DNA of 64,000 nucleotides from Torymus aiolomorphi (taxonomy: Eukaryota; Arthropoda; Insecta; Hymenoptera; Torymidae): the NCBI GenBank assembly GCA_036365515.1, contig CM070873.1, positions 171,617,104 through 171,681,103 on the forward strand, in the 5' to 3' direction. The notes beneath the pieces were generated by a model. The model made no database searches, was not told the origin of the DNA, and worked only from the letters and a program-made list of their open reading frames with translations. Shown one piece after another: positions 55,971 to 64,000 of this stretch. Position 1 is the stretch's first letter, and every line of letters starts with the position of its first letter. The translations under genes were made by a program, and so were the position numbers.

Positions 55971-58852
55971 AGAGCAGAACAGCGCACGGAGGTCGGCGGA
56001 ACGCCAACTGCGAGCGTGCCTTACATCAAGGGCTACTCAAAGTACAAGGAGGCGCTATAGAGCGCGGGTCGAGCTGTACTTAAAGTACAGACGCGTTGAT
56101 TCGGTGAATCCATCGTTAACACTCTAAGAGAGAATCTATTACAATAAGTATATATACTTTATGCAATTATTTTGTCACGACAAATAAAAAATTGAATATT
56201 TGAAAGTGCCCGATTTTAACCCACTGGCGGGACATTTTAACACACCGGGGGGCAAGACTGGGTACACAGAACACGGCGGTAGACTTGTCTTCGTGTATAT
56301 ACTAAGTTGTTTAAAATTTTATTTAAAATTGACAAGGTATCAGTATCAATACGTCCAAGCTATTATTAATACAGATTTTTATGAAATAATTAAAAAATAT
56401 TAAAATTTTACAATAATAAAAAATATTTGTTTTTTAAATCTCTGTTACAAATATATTAATTTGTAAGGCTAAAATGTAAATAATAAAGTAAAAGTAACAG
56501 TTAACTAAATGACTAGATCAACGTCTTTGGGAGTTATGATACCGCTCCGATTTGCGTGTGGCCTGTTTACCCCACTAAGGGTGACTCCAGTGCCCCATTT
56601 ATAAAAAATAAAAAACATAAATCGAAAGGAAAAAATCTAACATTTTGAATAGGACCACTCTCAAAACATGAAAATCTCATTTTCCTGTTTAATTTCGAGC
56701 AGAGAAATACAGCAATACACGATATTTTTTGCTCCGAAAATTGTATGCTAAGTTTCTCCTCGGTTCTTTTACTATTAAAATACTTCAGATCTTTTTTTTA
56801 CATATTACACACATTTCGCCTTATAAGGACCGTTATAAATAAAAAAAGATCAGATGCTCAATTGACCACCTGGCCCAATGTGCCCCGCTCTATTCTACTA
56901 GAAAAACATCGATATACTTCGTACAAGTATTTGTTTGTGTTTAATCCTTCTCTTCAGGGTCCAAACCGTCTCATAATACCATTTCTAGAAACTTTGACTT
57001 TATGCTTGCTTTTAATTTATTTTTAAGTAGTGACACCTGCAGTAAATTGCGATCGACCTCAGCAAAGTGAGGGCTGCAATACGCGATCGGCGCGTAACAT
57101 GAAAAAATTCGATAAACAAGAATGTGCGTGGTAGTTTCCAGACAGAAGGAAATGTGGCGTTTTGTACCCAAAAGTTATAGAGTAAACACAATATTTTCAG
57201 CCAGGATATGATATAGAAGATAATTTTCTTATAATGATTCCATCCAAATGAATACAAAATTAATTAATATTTATTTAAGGAGGCCAGCCTGAGTTAAAAT
57301 CACGAAAAAATCGAATTTATTTTTTTCATTGTAATAATAGTGAAATTCAAAAAATCTTCGCTCACAACAGCTCTCACACGAAACACAACTTAGCAGATGT
57401 ATATTAAAAACGCATTTCTCGGAAAGTCAGACGTAGTTCGTTAATGGATGATATTAAATGTTTACTGTATCATTGTATATTTATTTACTGTTTTAGCAAA
57501 GCATGTGTAGAAGAGTACATAGAAAAATTGGTAGAACTTGTGGACAATTAACATTTAGTTGGCATACACAGAAGGAGAGGGACAACTATTTTAAGGTACT
57601 TCTCGACTAGTAATCGGAGGCAAACGTTACGACTCTCTCTTGCCTGCCGCGCTTGTTGTGTTTACACTGGGCGAGACAAGAACTTTTTGAGCAGGCGGTA
57701 TAATCTTAACCCGCATTCTTGCTCTGTCTCTCTCGCTTACACACGCCGTCTCTGTCGCACTAGCGACGTGCGGCCGTATGTAGACTAAAACAACGCTACT
57801 TTAGAATACAATTACTAGAAAACCGTTCCGATAGTCTGTCTGATTTTTTACTACAATGTTCTAAATACCTCCCTTAATAACATATTGTTTTTTTAAAGAA
57901 TTTTCCCACATATTCTTTATTTAATCAATGAAAATGCCATTTTCACTACACCTCATTCAATAACCAACGTATAAGCCCAAACTTTGAGAATTAATATTAT
58001 GAAAACGGCTCCGCTGAGTTCTTTGAAATTTTAACCGCTGGTGAAGAATAATACAATTAACGTACAGTTAAAATTAAAAAAAAATCCACAGAGTACAGTT
58101 TACTCGGGAAGTAACTTAATGCAGCTTTAATTGATTACGATCTATGGAAACGGCTAAGATAACCTAATATATGAATACAGCAATCGTATGTCGAAGGATG
58201 GGAATTCCTATCACATCATAAATAATGGTTACTCTACAGATTTTACAGCTCCTAACTTAGTCTGGTTTCCTTAAATTAGCTAAGCACTTATGCATTTTTC
58301 ATAAAAAATTTCCTTGAACGTTTACGTTTATTTTTCTTGTTAGCCATGATGAATTATCATACACGATAAAGACCAACGTCAAGTAATGAAATGTTTTTGC
58401 TCTTGTATATTAGTTGGTACTCAATAGTAGTTTAATAAACTAAGATACTACAGTTTATTGTAATATTTTGCAAGCAATTTGGAAAATTGATGTACAAATG
58501 AACAATACTATCATTGACTACCAGTGTATACTGATAAGAGGCACGTTCATACGTGAAAAATTATTTTTCACAGATGGCGCTAGCCTACTTATTTTTATTT
58601 ATATATGCCTGATATACCGTATATTTATATACGGGAGAGAAAAAAAGGGAAAGGCTTGGCACTAAGGCAGTGGGGAATATGGCTATTATCTGGCTATATT
58701 CTTTTCGGCCTTCGCGCCTTGACATTAGCGCCACGTGCATGAGCGGCCGTGCGAAGTACTATTGCCACAGCACGGCCCGACAGCACCGACGCCCGACGGC
58801 CGGCCGCCGGCGCTACCATGCGCGCATATCACAATTATAGTTACCTACCTAC
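55971..58852. other. No gene recognised
   Basis: GC-richer patches at 55970-56110, 56200-56290 and 57610-57780 (with CTCTGTCTCTCTCGC) stand out from AT-rich DNA. CCCACTGGCGGGACATTTTA near 56220 and TGCCCCATTTATA near 56605 hint at remnants of another element but do not form a clear inverted pair. Confidence 0.35.
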
Positions 58853-59526
58853 TGTATACAATCGAGTCGTCTGGCTCCCTGTATTTTTGACTGCAGCTGT
58901 TGAAGTACGAGATTCAAGTGGATATCTTTTCCCTCGTCGTATCCGTCGGCTGGTGGTGGTACCTCGGGGATACTGAAGCAGCAGGGTCAGCTACGAGAGT
59001 GGATTTGGTAAGCCCTTTTATGTTCCTAACCTATTTGATAGGTGGGCTTAGGATACTTCTTTTTGTTGCAGGTAGCTGGTGTAGCGAGGGTAGTGAACAA
59101 CAACCATTGCTGCAGACTCTCCTTTCATATGGTAATATTTTTTAGTGTCATCTATTTATTAGTCATATGTGGTTTTTAGGTGCTCAACTCTCCTCACTTG
59201 GCTCCCAGAGTAGTGGCTGATCTGCTGCTTATGTGATTTGTCGATCCGTAGGCTGAGGCTGTCCCTGACAGTGAGAGATAAGTGAAGGTCTCTGCCAGTC
59301 CTTCCCTCCCAGATGGTGTAGCTACTCACCTAGCCGATGGCTGCTAGTTAGATGGTCCTGAGCAGACTAGCATCCATAGAGTAGCACCAGCCTGGGCCAT
59401 CCCGCTCCATACTTTGCTGGCTCTGCAGCTTCATCAGTGAGCTTCGAGTATGAGTGCTTTAGCATGTAAGGGAATAGGTAATTAGGAACTGGGGGATATC
59501 ATAGAAGTGCTGTGTGTGTGTGATTA
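58853..59526 (+). repeat. Segmental duplication, copy A
   Basis: About 674 bp, colinear with 60381-61057. Shared blocks: TCGGCTGGTGGTGGT, GAGAGTGGATTTGGTA, TCTTTTTGTTGCAGGTAGCT, CTGCAGACTCTCCTTTC, CCTGGGCCATCC, CTTTAGCATGT. It contains intron-like signals: donor TTGGTAAGC at about 59007 and acceptor TTTTTGTTGCAG at about 59072. A frame (58900-59145) is open across both copies with matching residues such as GWWWYLGDTEAAGSATRVDL. Confidence 0.85.
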
Positions 59527-60380
59527 ACTATGAGTTACTCTGTACCCTAAAGCTTGCTCGATGTAGAACTTTGAACAACTTTATTTTAGAATGGTGTTAG
59601 AGGCAATTAAAGCCAAGACTCTACAGCATTAACAATGATGACAGCAAGAAACGAGAACGTAAAAGGCAGCATTGGCCACGAAGAGAAGAGATCAAAGCTA
59701 GTTTAAGAGTAAAATTTGAAAAAATTATAGAAAGAGACAACATCTTGACTATTCCAAACTTCTTATGCATTGAACGTATTTCATCAACCCCATGTTTAGG
59801 ATATTTAATACTGCCACAAGATTACCAAGTACTAAATTTTCATTTTAACACAAATTGAATTTTTCATTCATTATGCAATAATGCAATATTTTAAATATTA
59901 CTTTGCAGATAGATTGATGGCTTTTTGTGTTTGCTGGTCTTTCCGATTTAGCTAATGGATAGATTGCACGCACATGGACATGTCAAGCTTCCAAACATGG
60001 CTTCTTAACTGGTTTGATTCCCATCGCACCTGCGGCTCTTGTAGAGTAAGAGATGTGGCTTTGATCGCTACTGCATGATATATTCGATATCGCTCACTAT
60101 CCCTCCTGATAATATGTTTATATTATGTATGCATGTAGATTTTAAATTATTTGCAACAATATTTTGAAAAATATTAACATTAACATTTATAAAATTTTAA
60201 ATTCTCATTATATATCTTATTGTATATTTACAGTTTTATTATACAAATTACATATTATTTATCTAAATTTTTGTTAGAATCTAAAGTTATCATCACTTTA
60301 TCAAAACAAACAAAATATAAACATGTATTCTTTTCTGTAATTTCTCTATGGATAACTGAGGATCGTGCGCACATGTGATT
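59527..60380. other. Spacer between the duplicated copies
   Basis: No gene recognised. AT-rich apart from 59960-60070, which is less so. Confidence 0.4.
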
Positions 60381-61057
60381 GTATACATTGGCGTCGCCTG
60401 GCTCCCGGCGTTCTCGACGATAACAGCGGTTGTTGAAGTACGAGGTTCGACTGGACATCTTTTTCCCCGTCGAGTACGTCGGCTGGTGGTGGTGCCTCGG
60501 GGACAATGAAGGAGCAGGGTCAGCGACGAGAGTGGATTTGGTACGCTCTTTTATGTTCCTAACCTCTTTGATAGGTGGGCTGAGGATACTTCTTTTTGTT
60601 GCAGGTAGCTGGTGAAGCGAGGGTAGTGAACAACAAACATTGCTGCAGACTCTCCTTTCGTATGGTAATGTTGTTTAGTGTCATCTATTTATTATATTCA
60701 TATGTGGTTTATAGGTGCTCAACTCTCCTCACTTAGCTCCCAGAGTAGTAGCTGATCTGCTGCTTATGTGTTTTGTCGATCCATAAGCTGAAGCTGTCCC
60801 TGTCAGTGAGAGATGAGTCAAGGTCTCTGTCAGTCCTTCCCTCCCAGATGGTGCAGCTGCTCACCTAGCAGATGGTTGCTAGTTAGATGGTCCTGAGCAG
60901 ACATGGCATAGAGTAGCACCAGCCTGGGCCATCCAGTCCCAGTTTGCTGCCTTTGCAGCTTCATCAGTGATCTTCGAGTGTGAGTGCTTTAGCATGTGAG
61001 GGAATAGGTTATGAGGAACTGGGGTATATGATAAAAGTGCTGTGTGCATGTGGTTAA
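60381..61057 (+). repeat. Segmental duplication, copy B
   Basis: About 677 bp, direct repeat of 58853-59526 at a distance of about 1.53 kb. The donor-like GGTAAGC of copy A is GGTACGC here, while the acceptor-like TTTTTGTTGCAG is retained. The corresponding frame (60430-60615) reads GWWWCLGDNEGAGSATRVDL. Confidence 0.85.
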
Positions 61058-61389
61058 ATGCGATACGGGTAGGTAGTTGTCATTGGTAAGATTAGATCGG
61101 CTGGTTAATTTCTAAGTTTGGCCAGGGTATAAGTACTTGCCTCAGGGAATCTGTTGTATTAAAACACATCATTATGTATTTCGCAGACTACCCAGTGAGA
61201 CTTGCCTATCTAATAGTTTTCTACCACACTGTAAGACTGACAAAATCAGCTAGATAATTGCATTCTTTATACATGGAAATTTGTCATGTTATAAAATTTA
61301 TTGCCCATACTTACAGAAGAGTTTTTTTTTTGTAAATATGGTATTATTTTAACATATGCGTAAATTAAAAAAAAAATTTTTTTTTTTTT
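61058..61389. other. No gene; poly-T/poly-A runs
   Basis: Short spacer with homopolymer runs next to the foldback. Confidence 0.4.
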
Positions 61390-62830
61390 GTAAATTGTGA
61401 GTAGAATTAAATAGAATTTTTACAAATTGATCAAACAAATTTTTGTCTTTGAAGTTGAATAGGCCTCAGAAAAAAGTTATGGACTTTTTAAGGAGTGAGA
61501 AAAGACAACAAACGCATTTTTTGGTCATTTTTTGGTACATCCAATATGATTATAGTCATATTACAGCTAATGTCATTTCAGAAAATTTTATAGGTTAGAC
61601 TGTTGCTTTTTCTACAAAATATCTACTATGCAATAAAATTCCATCCTAGAAAGTATTGCATTGAAATGAAGTAATAATGACATATATCATATTCGATGTT
61701 AAAAACTATTACGTGTGTCAAATACTTTTGCTCATGCTACTTGTATGCCTATCGTAATTCATTCAACATTATTTACAGTACAACTACTAAAAATAGTTTT
61801 ACTATACAAAAGTAATAAATATGTTTAATAATCAATAATATTAAAATATTACATTTAATAATATTATAATATTCTAATTATGAAGAGCGGATCTTCTATA
61901 TTCCAGTTTTGGTTTTACTCATTTTCTGTATATGGCATACATAAAAAGTTATATAATTACATATTTCTGTTCTATAAAAAATCTTTCAAAAACTAAATAT
62001 AAAATATTTAATTATTAATAGCTTATTACTTATAATGCTTTCTTATTAAAATATATGTTTTACTTGATCATCTGCATTTGTATAGCTGAAACAGCTAATT
62101 ATCAGTAAGACGCTTGAAAGTATTTTGTTAGTTTTTGAAAGCTTTTTTATAGAACAGAAATATGTAATTATATAATTTTTTATGTATGCCATATACCGAA
62201 AATGAGTAAAACAAAAACTGGAATATAGAAGATCCGCTCTTCATTATTAGAATATTATCATATTGATTATTAAACATATTTATTACTTTTGTATAGTAGA
62301 ACTATTTTTAGTAGTTATTATTATACTGTAAGTAATGTTGAATGAATGACGATAGGCATATAAATAGCATGAGCAAAAGTATTTGACACGCATAATAGTT
62401 ATACATCGAATATGATATATATCATGATTATTTCATTTCAATGCTATACTTTCTAGGATGGGATTCTATTGAATAGTAGATATTTTGTAGAAAAAGCAAC
62501 AGTATAACCTATAAAATTTTGTGAAATGACATTATAGCTGTGATATGACTATAATCATTTGGATGTACCAAAAAATGACATAAAATGTGTTCTTTGCCTT
62601 TTTTCACTCCTTAAAAAGTCCGTAGATTTTTTCTGGGGTCTTCTACCATCAAAAACCAAATCTTTTTTTTAAAGATAATAGATTAAATACTTTTTGTGCT
62701 TTGCTACAAAAAATAGGTTTGGTTGAGTTCACCTTTCACATAAAGTGACGGAATGTTATTCAACTATCAAAGACCAAAAGTTGTTTGATCAATTTGTCAA
62801 AATTCTATGTAATTCTACTCACAATTTACA
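61390..62830. repeat. Long foldback (inverted repeat), 600-700 bp arms
   Basis: Left arm 61390-61997 and right arm 62130-62830 are reverse complements with scattered differences around a loop of about 130 bp. Examples: GTAAATTGTGAGTAGAATT with AATTCTACTCACAATTTAC, GAGCGGATCTTCTATATTCC with GGAATATAGAAGATCCGCTC, ATGAAATGACATT-type blocks, and GACTTTTTAAGGAGTGA with TCACTCCTTAAAAAGTC. The right arm has about 80 extra bases near 62650-62740. No protein is encoded. Confidence 0.9.
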
Positions 62831-63119
62831 AACTTTTTCCTATTTAATGTACTATACAAAAGGTTATAAGTTTTTGAGTGAAAAAATCATGAAAATTAAA
62901 GATTTAAATTATGAAAAAAATCAAAATTTTCAAATTTTCAATTAATTATAACTTTAGAACGATTGCATATTTTGCTCTAAAATTGCATATTTGTGTTTTG
63001 GGGATAATTTGGATCCAGTAACAAAAATGTTGAGCAATTTTAAAATGTCAACAGTTGACATGACGTTACCCATATACTTACATAATATTACACCATTTTA
63101 AATCTTTTAGTTCAATTTA

Positions 63120-64000
63120 TATTTATTTATTTATTGAAATCAGAAATTTACAAAGTAAATCCTACATAGGTAAATCAATTATTTCAGCATAGGTCCGGTA
63201 GATAAAAGAAAATTTACTAGGTAACATACGTACTAATTTTACAACCATTATTCATCTGTATCTCAGAAAGAAAAAACAGAGAAAACAGTAGTGTGTGTAA
63301 TCATAACTAATGTGAATAATTTGCTTATATGGCTTAGATCCTGTGAACATAGTTAACAGGTTAAATTGTGCAATCTTATAAAAAATTTGTTATCGAAACA
63401 GTAACATAACAATTATATATTTTTAGCAACCTAATTTTTAAAATTTTTCTTAACTGTAATTCTACTACATTCTAAATTCTTAATTTGGCGAAGAATTAAG
63501 TTCTGCCAGCTTCTATGTAGCATTTCTTGTTAGTTATTTATTTGTTTACCTTTTATACTTTTATTTCTTGTATTAATTGTTTGTCTCTGATCTCTACTTC
63601 TTAGTTCCTCATAATGATAGAAAATGAACTCAAACCAAATTATTGTTCAATGAAGGACGTCCTCCAATCGCAAAAGTATTTTTGTATATAATTTTAAAAA
63701 TTCTATTTTGTAGATTTTGTAATAGTTTTAGACTATTCATATATAAACCACCTTTTAACTGCCTATTATCCAAGCTATTATCTCATAATTTATTATGTTA
63801 TTAAAAACACTATAATATAGTATCAACAATGTTTTAGTTTACATGATATTTGCCATTTTGTAAAAAATAAAAAGTAGAAATTTCGTTTTTATTTTATCAT
63901 GCTTTCAATGTGCTCATCCCATATTAAAAATTGTAATTTTGTATCTTATTATATTTTTATAAATATATCATCTTTGGAATGTTATATTCCGATCTTATTT
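63120..64000 (-). repeat. LINE 3' fragment, cut by window edge
   Basis: A TATTTATTTATTTATTGA tail at 63120 marks the 3' end. The minus strand near 63890-63925 reads as WDEHIESMIK, matching WNEHIVYVYDK of the LINE at 7848-12437, with stops soon after. Decayed RT C-terminal region and 3' UTR. Confidence 0.6.

Noticed and set aside
56180..56620. Transposon ends with CCCACTGGCGGGACA and CCCCACTAAGGGTGA
   Set aside because: The pieces do not pair as inverted repeats and no target duplication was found.
58749..58976. 75-codon protein gene
   Set aside because: No domain. The frame is not preserved in the duplicate copy, whereas a different frame is.

Overview
This is eukaryotic, AT-rich, repeat-dense DNA, most likely from an insect. 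The evidence is a gypsy/errantivirus-type element with an envelope gene, a copia-type element with a half-tRNA primer site, Tc1/mariner and Transib-like elements, a non-LTR retrotransposon and spliceosomal introns with poly(A) signals. Species cannot be fixed from the sequence; Hymenoptera is only a guess. There is no operon structure and almost no intact host gene, so nearly all recognisable coding sequence belongs to mobile elements in various stages of decay.

Layout. 1-1866 (minus): broken Ty3/gypsy gag-pol running off the left edge. 4836-5131: old copia-type LTR. 5547-6425: three copies of a short repeat with a tRNA-like head and Pol III signals, two of them fused as a palindrome. 7848-12437 (minus): nearly full-length, inactivated LINE lying between inverted repeats. 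About 16070-16300: possible terminal exon. 18740-19922 (minus): wrecked JmjC plus zinc-finger gene. 20848-27645 (minus): complete errantivirus provirus (LTR-gag-pol-env-LTR), inserted with a CGGG target duplication into a fourth copy of the tRNA-headed repeat. 28425-29690: satellite array of about 380 bp monomers, each with a GC-rich hairpin. 34340-38642 (minus): internally deleted copia-type element.

39316-39547 is a small MITE. 39734-40760 is a probable host exon with in-frame 45 bp repeats, split by a 771 bp Transib-like element. 41345-44510 is a DD41D Tc1/mariner-type transposon with about 355 bp terminal inverted repeats. 44831-45575 is a two-exon RGG-rich gene with three in-frame stops. 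46340-47743 is a tandem repeat of about 330 bp units. 48005-48760 is a LINE tail containing a mariner-type MITE. 49905-50290 is an isolated satellite monomer. 51900-52670 is another tandem repeat. 52784-55970 (minus) encodes, in broken frames, a Mutator-like transposase, a YqaJ nuclease domain and a Ulp1-type cysteine protease. 58853-61057 holds a direct duplication of about 675 bp. 61390-62830 is a long foldback. 63120-64000 is another LINE tail.

The most interesting objects are: (i) the Mutator/YqaJ/Ulp1 element; (ii) the RGG gene whose three stops all fall where glutamine is expected; (iii) the exon cut by a Transib-like element whose removal restores a frame to a splice donor; and (iv) the tRNA-headed repeats with TGTYACG/CGTAACA ends.
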